Source of the DNA: an uncultured Flavobacteriales bacterium
Lineage (GTDB): Bacteria > Bacteroidota > Bacteroidia > Flavobacteriales_D > Crocinitomicaceae
Length of the DNA: 64,000 nt
Reading direction: 5' to 3'
Assembly: GCA_937876195.1 (NCBI GenBank)
Contig: CALEIK010000027.1
Coordinates: 1-64,000 of the forward strand
Below the pieces are notes generated by a model. The model did not search any database and was not told the origin of the DNA. It saw only the letters and a list, made by a program, of their open reading frames with translations. Below are positions 18,201 through 25,684 of the stretch, piece by piece. The stretch's first letter is position 1. Each line of letters starts with the position of its first letter. Position numbers and translations under genes: made by a program.

Positions 18201-19975
18201 ACACTTGTGCCTTCGCAAACATCAGGTAATGCAGTTAAAACAACTTCAGGTGGTGCCTGACCTAACACGATTTGTTCATGGAAAAACGTTCCGCATGAAT
18301 TGGTGAGGTTTAAACGCACATTGTACTCTCCAGGATTGTTGAACGAAAACAATGGGTTCTCACTCGTATTGTTTGAACCAGGTTCAAAATCCCAGTCACC
18401 AGCTCCCGGTACACAGGTACTCTGAATAAAGGTCACATCCCATAGTGTATCCACTAGACATGTATTCAACATCGTTGATAAATTCGTTGTTGCTGCAATA
18501 AAAGGAACACATGCTGTGTCTGGATCCAACATGAAGTCAGGAACAGGTGGTTCTTCGATGCACACAACCTCTGTATGCTGAGATGTGGAACAGTTATTCG
18601 TCGCATCTAGGGTAATGGTATAAGTCCCAGGTGTCGTGTAAACATGGGCAACATCCACTAGGGTAAATGTTGTTTGTGTAGTTCCATCTCCAAAGTCCCA
18701 CTCAAACAATGTTGTCGTTGCACACGCAGAATTAAATCCTAAGGTTGACAAATTATCGAAAGTAACAGCAGTATTCACGCAATAGTTCGGTTGTGGCAAT
18801 TCAAATTCCGCCTCTGGGCCTGTATAGACACGAATTGGAGAAATGTTAGCGATTGAAATGTCGCATTGATTTTCTGCCTGTATATTAAACGTAAATGCAT
18901 TCCCAGGTTCTCCGCACGAAGATTCCGTGTAGGTGTGACAAATAACCGCAGGTGGCGGATGCGCGAATTGCTGTGTAGGAGATCCATCTCCGTAATCCAC
19001 AATATACGTTGTTGAAGGGTGATTTCCGGCGTAGCTACTAAGCGGGAAACACAATTCAATCGGTCCACAACCAGTCGTTGCACCTGGATTCGCTGCTCCA
19101 ATGGCGGGATTTGTAATGTTCGACACTAAGTAATGTGCTGTGTCTGAACAGCCATTTGCACCAGTAATGATATAGTAAAGGTCAAAAATATCGCTGGTAG
19201 TGTAGAGATGTGATGTTCCTCCAGATGGCGGTGTTCCGCTTACGAAGTTTGGAGAACCATCTCCCCAGATAATCTCATGGCTTACACCTGTAACGGTTGA
19301 ATTATCGTAAACTGTTAAATCGAAATTAGTTCCATCGCAATTTCTAAAATCCGCAATAGGATCAATTAAAACAGCATCAGGAATTTGGTTAATGGAAACA
19401 GTTTGAGAGATAGCATCTTGACAACCGAAGCTATTCGTCACAGTGAGCGTGACATTAAAATTTTGAGATCCTGTTCCTGGGGCAATAAACTCATGCGATG
19501 GATTCGCATTTGTAGAAGTATTCTGACCGCCAGAAGCTGGATTGTCAAAATTCCATGAATATGTTAGTCCTGAACCAGTAGAAGTAGAACTAAATTGTAT
19601 GGGTGTATTCGCACAGACATTATTGGGCAAGAAGTTAAAGCCTGCAACAGGGTCGGGAGCAATTGTAACGGTAATGGTTTCTGAAGTTGAGCAACCATCG
19701 TCGTCTGTAACTGTTAACGTATATACTGTTGTTGTGAGTGGTGTAGCGACTGGATTTGGGCATGCTGTACAAGAAAGTCCTGTTGCTGGTGACCAATCGT
19801 AAATAATTGGTGCGGTGCCATTTACAACGACTGTGGTGCTTAAGTCAACTGAACTGCCACCACAAATAGTGGTATCGCCCATTGAAACAATTGAGCATTG
19901 TGCCACCACTTGACTGCTCACAAAAACAAAAAGTAGAGCGCAAAATAATCGAATAGTCAGTAAAGTAGTTTTCAT
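12242..19975 (-). CDS. Giant PKD/Ig-like adhesin with gliding-motility type B T9SS sorting domain
   Basis: From the ATG at 19975 the product is 2577 residues. A signal peptide (MKTTLLTIRLFCALLFVFVSSQVVAQ, cleavage after AQ) leads into Ig-like modules with the recurring T-G-L-S-C-x-x-C-x-x-P motif and into many PKD domains (WDFGDG-type motifs, dense after about residue 1700). Residues about 750-1530 are near-identical 230-residue repeats. The C-terminus (about 2480-2577; LLIYDDWGNLIWST, AWDGTYMGEPVQQDAYVWKV) is the gliding-motility-associated type B sorting domain. A TTG at 19996 lies inside the promoter and is not the start. It is a cell-surface filament or adhesin, possibly for gliding or attachment; the ligand is unknown. 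The SprF partner follows. Confidence 0.92.
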   Translation of the reverse strand: MKTTLLTIRLFCALLFVFVSSQVVAQCSIVSMGDTTICGGSSVDLSTTVVVNGTAPIIYDWSPATGLSCTACPNPVATPLTTTVYTLTVTDDDGCSTSETITVTIAPDPVAGFNFLPNNVCANTPIQFSSTSTGSGLTYSWNFDNPASGGQNTSTNANPSHEFIAPGTGSQNFNVTLTVTNSFGCQDAISQTVSINQIPDAVLIDPIADFRNCDGTNFDLTVYDNSTVTGVSHEIIWGDGSPNFVSGTPPSGGTSHLYTTSDIFDLYYIITGANGCSDTAHYLVSNITNPAIGAANPGATTGCGPIELCFPLSSYAGNHPSTTYIVDYGDGSPTQQFAHPPPAVICHTYTESSCGEPGNAFTFNIQAENQCDISIANISPIRVYTGPEAEFELPQPNYCVNTAVTFDNLSTLGFNSACATTTLFEWDFGDGTTQTTFTLVDVAHVYTTPGTYTITLDATNNCSTSQHTEVVCIEEPPVPDFMLDPDTACVPFIAATTNLSTMLNTCLVDTLWDVTFIQSTCVPGAGDWDFEPGSNNTSENPLFSFNNPGEYNVRLNLTNSCGTFFHEQIVLGQAPPEVVLTALPDVCEGTSVTPVATVNDCYAPADSYAWTFNGGDPVSSNQLDPGAVLYENEGSYDVDFSVTNICGTTNATTPITVFPPPVADAGPDVSFCSSETAGLGAAPEAGVTYAWSPTTGLSNAAIADPTVTLTNVTGAPVDHVYIVTASTSVDCFTTDTVVVTVHPIPVLLVNSPTICFGESVQLNVTGAGVGGSYDWSPITDLSCSDCDDPIANPPSTTVYTITGTSAEGCVNTTTSTVTVNPLPVVDAGPDLTLCDQPIPVNLNGTPAGGTWSGSPNVTAGGTFTPNGTEVAEIIYTYTDVATNCSSTDTLTITVDPLIVPTADPLDSICFSSPATDLNGIFNPTPLGGVWSGVGVTDPNFSPATAGIGTHTLTYTLGAVTCASSIDVEIIVNPEPILATNDETICFGDDVQLNVSGAGVGGTYDWLPATDLSCVDCDNPIANPAATTVYTITGTTVQGCSADINSTVTVNPLPIVNAGPDLDLCDQPVPVVLNGTPAGGTWSGSPNVTAGGTFTPNGTEVSDLVYSFTDLATNCSNSDTLVVTVNPPIVPTVNPLDSICINSAIVDLNTVFNPSTLGGTWTGTGVSNPNFNPVTAGVGTHTLTYTLGTGTCEASVTTDIEVNPQPVLLTSDETICFGDDVQLNVSGAGAGGSYAWSPITGLSCSDCDNPIANPAATTVYTITGTTLQGCSADINSTVTVNPLPVVNAGPDLDLCDQPIPVVLNGTPAGGTWSGSPNVTAGGTFTPNGTEVSDLVYSFTDVATNCSSTDTLIVTVNPPIIPTVNPLDSICINAAAVDLNTVFNPSSLGGTWTGTGVTDPNFNPATAGVGTHTLTYTLGTGTCQTAVTTDIEVNPQPTIVSSDETICFGGDIQLGVNGAGIGGSYDWLPATDLSCTNCDNPIANPTTTTIYTITGTTVQGCSNSTTSTVTVNPLPVVDAGSDISICNLPAPVQLNGSPVGGVWSGLNIDPSGLFTPAGTGNFTVTYTYTLATGCVDSSSLVVTVIDPTPSDAGPDLEACIGSPTVALNGLPAGGTWTGSFVTAGGVFDPSTTGVYELVYSTGVGNCLTTDTMEFTVHDLPVVDAGSDVGICISEAAFNLVGAPLGGVWSGTGITDGNLGTFDPAVATVGVHTITYTITDPITTCVNTDDVDVTVNPLPVVDFVVDSLICINTAVNFTNNSTLAFANDWDFGDGGTSNGLSPNHTYTATGLYDVTLVVTSANGCVDSLTRTVSVLDFPNAQYTFVPAIDCGPTTASFTNTSTGIANTYQWDFGNGTSSTLQDPLDVNYIESDFSDTVYTIELIATNYCGTDSHTETITVQPTPTAIFGTDFDSGCSPFEVNIANTSIGSADTYYWDFGDGTTSTTSSPLFQHTYYTGATPTSYTITLVAENNCGSDTTTYVVTATPVLVDAFFNTSVTSGCSPVTVDFTQYTLGGTNYSWDFDDGNISTVYSPTHTFTTPGTYNVSLSANDGCGYDTTVVTITVHPDPLMDFTSAPATVCANEIITFTNLSSGIAGVSWDFGDGSSSVLVNPTHAYATSGVYDVVLSGTSQTYGCFASVTHQVTVSPTPVAQFTPDPANGCIPLDVQMVNTSINASFYYWDFGDGNTSNLQNPNHSYANAGTYTISLIVENLNGCTDTVEVDVFAYPLPVADFAINQPSVCLTTGDVSFTNLSTGAVGYSWTFGNGQSSVLTDPSLNYTSAGTYTVTLTATSQYGCVSSTQQDLNFYDFPVASYDIPLTQTCFGNELTFTSTSTNANSIGWLFGNSESATGTTVNYTYPSAGNFTATLIAYGGGGCNDTLTIAQPVIIHPTPVADFNYENIIEINQWTGLVGFYNLSTDANEYFWYFGDGGTSNAEDPQHSYHTHGNFDVTLIASNSFGCSDTITKPIIVELYKGLYLANAMYPNHSDFNVSHFVPVGVGLKEFELLIYDDWGNLIWSTTALDTTGRPTEAWDGTYMGEPVQQDAYVWKVTASFLDDSVWEGKEYPKNVLKKSGTVTVIR
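15411..17760. repeat. 690-bp tandem repeat within the giant adhesin gene
   Basis: Matching landmarks recur at 15411, 16101, 16791 and 17481, exactly 690 bases (230 codons) apart. The two central units are nearly identical at DNA level; the outer ones have diverged. Each unit encodes an Ig-like module with the PNVTAGGTFTPNGTEV segment. Such in-frame arrays can change copy number by recombination. Confidence 0.9.
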
Positions 19976-19993
19976 TAAATAGTACTTAGGATG

Positions 19994-20001
19994 CAAAATT
20001 A
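19994..20001 (-). promoter_or_regulatory. -7 element of the giant adhesin/SprF operon
   Basis: TAATTTTG on the minus strand matches TANNTTTG and lies 18 bases before the ATG at 19975. It overlaps the alternative TTG at 19996. Confidence 0.6.
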
Positions 20002-20158
20002 AGTGAAAATCCCCTCTTATCCTAAAAAACTACATACGTCAAATGCCCTATTTTTTTGTCCACTTCTTATAAACCCTATTACCAACGTTGTTTCTCTATC
20101 ACTGATGTTGTTCTATTCTTGCGTCATTGATATCTATCTGATAAGAAATATTTATTGC

Positions 20159-20166
20159 TAGCTTTG
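20159..20166 (+). promoter_or_regulatory. -7 element of the M48-like/beta-barrel operon
   Basis: TAGCTTTG matches TANNTTTG and lies 19 bases before the ATG at 20186. I see no convincing -33 element at the usual distance. Confidence 0.5.
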
Positions 20167-20185
20167 TGAGCAAATTACTTGCTGC

Positions 20186-22156
20186 ATGAGGTGTACATTA
20201 TTTCCTATTTATCTTCTACTTTTTAACTTCACTCTATTTGCTCAAAGTCCTGAAGGTCCTTTATTGTCATATGGTCAAGCACCTTCATTTATCCAACAAC
20301 ATGCTTCGTTTGTCGAAAGACCCCCTTTGAAAAGAGAGGTTGATCCAATGGATAATTCACATCACGAGGATATCATACTTTCGCAGGTATTAAATTCTGG
20401 AAAAGTGGTGTTCGGAGACACCATATCTACACTCGTTCAAGAAATAGTTAACTCCCTTCAACCTTCAGTTGAAATCAAAGCTTATGTCCTGAAATCAAAC
20501 CGCGTGTTTACCTTTTCTACAAAAAACAACGAACTTCTGGTTTCCACAGGTCTAATTGCAAAAGCGTCAACGATTGATGAATTGGCTTTCTTTATCGCTC
20601 GAGAAATAGAAATAATCAAGCTTTCAGAGTTTTTAACCCGAAAAAAAACATTTCAAAAAATTCCATCCTACGAAAATAAGATTGACTTTTTACTCGAGTA
20701 TGACTCTCTAACAACACTAAAAATAGACTCTCTTGGTTTAATCACTTACTTACAAAATGGGTATAATCCAGAAGCTGTTGTCGACTGCATAGAACTTCTC
20801 ACGAACGAGTATATGCCATTCGGACAAATAAAAATACCAGAGAACTACTTTACAACCAACCTGTTCTTTGTCCCTGAAAGTTTCTTTGATGTATATAGTC
20901 AACGCAATGGAATTCCTTGGCAAAATTCAACTCTTTTCACCCAAGTGGAAAATGCCAATAAGGTGAGATCTGAACATCTTAATAAACAACTCAGCTTAAA
21001 ACAAACTGCGCTTTCTAATTCAACGAGTAGTGAGATTGAATTATTATTTAAGCGTGCCCAGCAACTGTGTCAGTACGAATGTGCCCGACAAGATATAATT
21101 AACGGGCATTTCAATGATGCCATTTATTCCATTTGTCTGCTGGAATCCATACATGGCAGCACTGATTATATCGACTTGTTAAAGGCACATGCATGGATGG
21201 GATACGCCGCACAGAAAATAGGCAATGCAAAACCTCAGGATCGAATGGCGTACCAGAATATGCTTGCACCAAATACAGAGTTGCTGTTATTGTTCCGACA
21301 ACTTGATGCAAATGGTGTCTCTGCTTTTGCGACTCGGATTATTTATGATTTAAAAGAAAAACACAAAGCTCCTGCATTTGAAGCGGTTTGGGAAGGGCTG
21401 ATTCGTGTAATGACAGAAAGTGATTTTTTTGAGATTTCAAAATTTTCTAGAATCCCTTTCGACGCTGCATTAAAAAATCACATTGAAGAAAAGGGCGAAC
21501 ATGTAGGCTTTGATTCCACAAAATTTTACTTCTATGGACTCTCCGATTTGATCCGCGATAATGTTCTTTTCAGTGAAATAGAACGGATTTCAGAACAGAA
21601 AAAGGGAGTTCCAGAAAATAGCTCTTTGCATTTGGTATCGTCTGCTCAATTCAGAAAATCAAACAGGAAACTCAAGCAAGATAAATCTACCAAATACAAT
21701 TCATCTACCTCAGGTAGTGTAGACGCACTTGAAAGTAAAACATCTTTGCTTCTCAGCTCATCTGCAGAAGACCTCCCCTACAATGATTTCGCCTTAGTTC
21801 AAGAAACATTTTCACAAAACTATCGCCACTCAAATTACAAAGCAATACTCCCCCCACTTTATGGAAACGAATTGGGGAAACTAAATAGGGAACATGATTA
21901 TACTTCTTTTTGTAAGTTCGAGTCGACGTACCGTTTGAAAGTGAAAGGCTACCATTTCATAGGACTTTTTGTTGTTCCCTTGCCGTTCGTGGTACCAGAA
22001 ATGTTAATGACTTCATTTCAGTCGAAGCATGCTGTTCTAACGATTGAAAATAGAACAGGAAAAATTGTTCAATTAGAATACCAGAAATTTTATGAGCCAT
22101 TGACAGAAAAACTTATTAAGAATCGCATTTACCACATGCTTCCTAACACTTATTAA
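20186..22156 (+). CDS. Exported protein with a degenerate M48-like domain
   Basis: This 656-residue protein has a signal peptide (ends LFAQ). Residues about 60-150 resemble the start of an M48 peptidase: FTFSTKNNELLVSTGLI corresponds to the family's N-x-x-x-x-P-G-G-x-x-x-x-x-x-G-L region, and IDELAFFIAREIEII sits where E-x-E-L-A-x-V-L-A-H-E-x-x-H is expected. The zinc-binding HExxH is absent. The rest (about 280-340) could be helical TPR-like sequence, and the C-terminal half is unrecognised. It is therefore probably a non-catalytic periplasmic or envelope protein. It overlaps the next gene, a beta-barrel candidate, by one base, so the two probably act together. The M48 relation is a reading of weak similarity. 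Confidence 0.6.
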   Translation: MRCTLFPIYLLLFNFTLFAQSPEGPLLSYGQAPSFIQQHASFVERPPLKREVDPMDNSHHEDIILSQVLNSGKVVFGDTISTLVQEIVNSLQPSVEIKAYVLKSNRVFTFSTKNNELLVSTGLIAKASTIDELAFFIAREIEIIKLSEFLTRKKTFQKIPSYENKIDFLLEYDSLTTLKIDSLGLITYLQNGYNPEAVVDCIELLTNEYMPFGQIKIPENYFTTNLFFVPESFFDVYSQRNGIPWQNSTLFTQVENANKVRSEHLNKQLSLKQTALSNSTSSEIELLFKRAQQLCQYECARQDIINGHFNDAIYSICLLESIHGSTDYIDLLKAHAWMGYAAQKIGNAKPQDRMAYQNMLAPNTELLLLFRQLDANGVSAFATRIIYDLKEKHKAPAFEAVWEGLIRVMTESDFFEISKFSRIPFDAALKNHIEEKGEHVGFDSTKFYFYGLSDLIRDNVLFSEIERISEQKKGVPENSSLHLVSSAQFRKSNRKLKQDKSTKYNSSTSGSVDALESKTSLLLSSSAEDLPYNDFALVQETFSQNYRHSNYKAILPPLYGNELGKLNREHDYTSFCKFESTYRLKVKGYHFIGLFVVPLPFVVPEMLMTSFQSKHAVLTIENRTGKIVQLEYQKFYEPLTEKLIKNRIYHMLPNTY

Positions 22157-22992
22157 TGATGAAACAAATTTCTGTATACACATTATTATTTCTAGTTCAA
22201 TTCCTGTTTTTTAGTACTGAAGCAGATGCGCAAAAAGGCTATTTGGGAAAGAAAAACTATGTCTCATTCTCAGGTTTAGGAAACGTTCCATTACTTTCAG
22301 GGGCGTTTTCCGAAGGGCAATACTATGACAACAACGGCAACATAGACCTAAGAAAAGATTGGCTAGATTATGGCGCTTCCTTTGTTTATAACAGAGTTGT
22401 AACCAAAAGAAGTATGATAGGAATTGAGGCAACATTCAAACGGTTTGAAGTAAACATTGATCGGTCATTTGAAAGTTCTTTTTTGGGAACTCTTATTGGT
22501 CGTTTTGAGCAAACTACTGCCTTGCGCTCGGAACAAGTTGGTTTAAATTATATCGCGGTAATTCCAGTGTTTACGTTCTCCCCGAAGAACGGTATAGCGG
22601 GAAGTGGAATATCACATAAAATTGGCGCGGGATTCGGTCTCACGAATGTGGTCAGTGGTGATTACGCTTATTCAATCAATGAGTTTTACGCCGCAGATTC
22701 AACGAGCACTGCCTGGACGCCTACGGATGCATTCATTCTTGACGCTTTGGAGTGGGAAAAATACAAATCAATCGTACTCACGTATGAAATTGCTTATCAA
22801 TTTCCCATTACCGACTATTTGCATTTGAATACAGGGTTTCAGTATTTTGCGAACATCTATTTTAAAAATACCCAAGATGTTTTCCTACGTGACCAGCATG
22901 ACTATATAAAATCGGAAGTCATCTTCTTCAATACTCAGAGGGAACACGCTTTCACGTGGAACCTAAAACTCGGCTTGACGCTTGTTTTCTAA
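22156..22992 (+). CDS. Outer-membrane beta-barrel candidate
   Basis: This 278-residue protein has a signal peptide ending TEADAQ and then alternating polar/hydrophobic segments rich in aromatic residues, closing in FTWNLKLGLTLVF, a typical terminal beta-strand. No family is recognised. Its start overlaps the stop of the M48-like gene (TAATG), so they form a two-gene operon. It converges with the imelysin-like gene, overlapping its end by 4 bases. Confidence 0.65.
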   Translation: MMKQISVYTLLFLVQFLFFSTEADAQKGYLGKKNYVSFSGLGNVPLLSGAFSEGQYYDNNGNIDLRKDWLDYGASFVYNRVVTKRSMIGIEATFKRFEVNIDRSFESSFLGTLIGRFEQTTALRSEQVGLNYIAVIPVFTFSPKNGIAGSGISHKIGAGFGLTNVVSGDYAYSINEFYAADSTSTAWTPTDAFILDALEWEKYKSIVLTYEIAYQFPITDYLHLNTGFQYFANIYFKNTQDVFLRDQHDYIKSEVIFFNTQREHAFTWNLKLGLTLVF

Positions 22993-24116
22993 TTACTCAG
23001 TATTTCCCGATATTCCTTTAAAATTCCAGAAATCTCTGTCAACTCGGTATGAAGCTGCAATAGTTTAGGCCGTTCTGTTGCAGATAATACAGCTGTATTG
23101 AACGTTCCGCTAATTGACTCAACTAATGTATAACACGACTCTAATTTCTGTTCTAAAACTGCAAATTTTTCACTATCGATCTCTTCGAACAAATCTCCAA
23201 GGAAATAGTCACTCGATTCCAACAAGAGCTCTCTTCCATCAATAAAATAGGTAATGGCGTCTAGTTTGTTTTCAATATCCGCCATCGTGTTTTTAGAGAA
23301 TCTGCTGAGCTCGTCGGCTACGTTTTGACTCTCATAGGGAACTAGTATTGTTGTGTTCAAAAAATCGTTGTCGATGAAATCTATCATTCCAGTAAAAATA
23401 AAGGAGACAAACTCTTGATTTGTCATTGCCAATACTTTATTCTCCATGGAGGATGGCCAATTGATTTGATTAAAATCATTGGATAAATGTGACGCTACAA
23501 ATGAAAAAAAGAAATTTCTTCGTTCACCTTCGGTCGTTGTCACCTCAAATTCATCGTTTGTTCTCATGCCGTTTTCTCCCCACAACAAAAACTCCAACAC
23601 GTGATAACCTAAAGTAATTTTATTCTCATTCCCTGGCGTTCCATGTAAATGCCAATCTGCTACACTTTGAAAATCCAACGTTGGATATGCCGCAGTATTC
23701 ACAATAATACCATCATTTGGAGCAGCTTGTGTGTAGTCAATGTAAGAAGGGTCTATTTGATTTAAGTGGATTCGGTTTAAATCAATTTGAAACTCATTAA
23801 CGATTGGATCTGCGTTCGTACTCAGAATTAAAGGCTTCGCAATATTGAACCACTTGTAACTCTCCGTCCAAGCGTTTTTGGCAAAGGAAAAACGCTGAAA
23901 TGTTGGAGTTGCCCTAAACTCCTGAAGCCTCATAATCATGTTTCCAGCGGTATTCTTATTCTTCGTCCAAAGCTCCTTACTAGTAGCAATATATGCGTGC
24001 TTTACTTTTGAGAGTTGATACGTCCAATTGGTTTCCAATTGAGATAAATCCTTTTTGCATCCCAACATTGTCAGCGCAAACAGAAAAATGAAAATCGAAT
24101 TCTTGAACATAATCAT
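22989..24116 (-). CDS. Imelysin-family (M75) lipoprotein
   Basis: From the ATG at 24116 the product is 375 residues. It begins with a lipoprotein signal (FALTMLGCKK, lipobox Cys about residue 18). The imelysin GxHxxE motif is present as LGYHVLEFLLWGENG near residue 180, preceded by ADWHLHGTPGNENK. Imelysin-like proteins (IrpA/ICMP) are helical envelope proteins often linked to iron uptake in Bacteroidota, and their peptidase activity is doubtful. There is no TonB receptor or di-heme peroxidase next door, which is the usual partner set. It is last in a possible metF-led run. A TTG extends the frame to 24128 but would lengthen the signal peptide unnecessarily. Confidence 0.82.
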   Translation of the reverse strand: MIMFKNSIFIFLFALTMLGCKKDLSQLETNWTYQLSKVKHAYIATSKELWTKNKNTAGNMIMRLQEFRATPTFQRFSFAKNAWTESYKWFNIAKPLILSTNADPIVNEFQIDLNRIHLNQIDPSYIDYTQAAPNDGIIVNTAAYPTLDFQSVADWHLHGTPGNENKITLGYHVLEFLLWGENGMRTNDEFEVTTTEGERRNFFFSFVASHLSNDFNQINWPSSMENKVLAMTNQEFVSFIFTGMIDFIDNDFLNTTILVPYESQNVADELSRFSKNTMADIENKLDAITYFIDGRELLLESSDYFLGDLFEEIDSEKFAVLEQKLESCYTLVESISGTFNTAVLSATERPKLLQLHTELTEISGILKEYREILSN

Positions 24117-24128
24117 GAAATTAGACAA

Positions 24129-24671
24129 TTATTTCCACTTCCTATCAATCCGCTTACCCACCTTGTTTCTAAAACGCTTCAAAACAGTTTCTCGATCACT
24201 GATGTTGCCACATTTCACGATATCGCTGTGCACCATTTGACCATTTCTAAAAAACTTAAACTCAAAGCTGACTGAAGTAATATCAGGTTGATAAAGATTA
24301 AAAAGATTTCCTAGGCTCAGTGCTTTGGATAAATCATCCGATGAAGTCGTTGGCTTAAACCTGCGATCGTATCCTCGAACACTCACCAACAAATACGTAT
24401 CAATTCCCTTCGCAGCAAGTACTTGTTGCATAGAGTCTGTAGCCAACAGTTGGGCATCTCCTCCCATTTTCATAACATTCAATGCTGGTACGGTTTTTAT
24501 CCCTCGTGAAGTCAACATCTCTGTGAGGTTGATTTCAAGGGAATACCTGTCCTCTGGATTGTCGAGTTGACCAATAACTATCGCGTTTTTAAGCGCCAGT
24601 TTTGCTTTTTTCTGTGCCGATGCCGATACTGAAATAAGCACTGTGAGCAAAATTAAAATGGATCTTTTCAT
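24129..24671 (-). CDS. Hypothetical exported protein
   Basis: This 180-residue protein has a clear signal peptide (MKRSILILLTVLISVSASAQ). The mature part is a compact alpha/beta sequence: NAIVIGQLDNPEDRYSLEINLTEMLTSRGI resembles small periplasmic or lipoprotein stress proteins whose fold binds no known ligand. No family is recognised with confidence. It begins 2 bases after the metF stop and ends 12 bases before the imelysin start, so it is probably co-transcribed with both. Confidence 0.65.
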   Translation of the reverse strand: MKRSILILLTVLISVSASAQKKAKLALKNAIVIGQLDNPEDRYSLEINLTEMLTSRGIKTVPALNVMKMGGDAQLLATDSMQQVLAAKGIDTYLLVSVRGYDRRFKPTTSSDDLSKALSLGNLFNLYQPDITSVSFEFKFFRNGQMVHSDIVKCGNISDRETVLKRFRNKVGKRIDRKWK

Positions 24672-24673
24672 AC

Positions 24674-25624
24674 TTAAAATATTTCTTTAGCAATTGCTTT
24701 TACGCATTCAGAATTTGACATGGTATAATAGTGAATGCAAGGCGCACCTGCTTTCTTTAATTCTTTCGACTGCTGAATTCCCCACTCAATCCCTACCTTT
24801 TTAACGTCATCGTTCGACTTGCACTTGAGCAACTCTTTGGACAAAGCTTCAGGATAATCAATGTGAAAAAATTTCGGTAAAAAGGAAATGTGATTCAATG
24901 ATTTTATTGGTTTCAATCCTGGAATGATGGGAACTGTAATCCCTGCAGCGCGACAAGCGTCAACGAAAGCAAAATACTTTTGATTATCGAAAAACATTTG
25001 TGTCACAATGTATTCGGCCCCTGCATCCACTTTTGCTTTCAAATATTCTAAATCCGTACTTAAATTCATCGCTTCGAAGTGCTTTTCAGGGTAACCTGCG
25101 GCTCCAATGCAAAAATCAGTCGGCTCTAGTTTGATATCATCAATCAAATAGTTTCCATTGTTCATTTCTGTAATTTGTTCAATCAATTGAACAGCATACT
25201 GATGTCCCTCCGGGTGTGGACGAAAGTTTGATTCCGTCTTGATCGAATCACCGCGCAATGCCAATACATTGTCAATTCCCAAAAACTGCAAATCAATTAA
25301 CGCGTTCTCTGTCTCTTCTCTGTTAAAACCTCCACAGATCAAATGAGGTACAGCATCAACATCGTACTTGTTCATAATCGCAGCACAAATTCCAACCGTT
25401 CCAGGTCGTTTTCTGATGGCAATTTTTTCAAGTAGACCGTTTTCGCGTTCTTTGTAAATGAACTCTTCTCGGTGATAGGTAACATTTACGAACTTAGGGT
25501 TGAATTCCATCAATGGGTCAATTCCATCATAGATGGACTGAATGCTCTTTCCCTTTAACGGAGGTAAAATCTCAAAAGAAAACAGGGTCTCCTTAGCGTT
25601 TTTTATGTGGTCTGTAACTTTCAT
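24674..25624 (-). CDS. metF: 5,10-methylenetetrahydrofolate reductase
   Basis: This 316-residue flavoenzyme reduces 5,10-methylene-THF to 5-methyl-THF for methionine synthesis in the cytoplasm. Family features include the N-terminal FEILPPLKGKS (active-site Glu), VNVTYHRE, NVLALRGDS, IGAAGYPEKH, and DAGAEYIVTQMFFDN, spread across a TIM barrel of normal length. A -7 element (TATCTTTG) lies 20 bases upstream. Two short-spaced envelope genes follow it, an unusual pairing for metF. Confidence 0.95.
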   Translation of the reverse strand: MKVTDHIKNAKETLFSFEILPPLKGKSIQSIYDGIDPLMEFNPKFVNVTYHREEFIYKERENGLLEKIAIRKRPGTVGICAAIMNKYDVDAVPHLICGGFNREETENALIDLQFLGIDNVLALRGDSIKTESNFRPHPEGHQYAVQLIEQITEMNNGNYLIDDIKLEPTDFCIGAAGYPEKHFEAMNLSTDLEYLKAKVDAGAEYIVTQMFFDNQKYFAFVDACRAAGITVPIIPGLKPIKSLNHISFLPKFFHIDYPEALSKELLKCKSNDDVKKVGIEWGIQQSKELKKAGAPCIHYYTMSNSECVKAIAKEIF

Positions 25625-25644
25625 TTTAAATATTGAATCGTCTG

Positions 25645-25652
25645 CAAAGATA
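25645..25652 (-). promoter_or_regulatory. -7 element of metF
   Basis: TATCTTTG on the minus strand matches TANNTTTG and lies 20 bases before the metF ATG. Confidence 0.55.
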
Positions 25653-25684
25653 CCATAATTGGCATTCTATCAAGGAGTTTTTAG

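Noticed and set aside
12506..19802. Many plus-strand ORFs inside the giant adhesin gene
   Set aside because: Shadows produced by the repetitive, codon-biased opposite strand.
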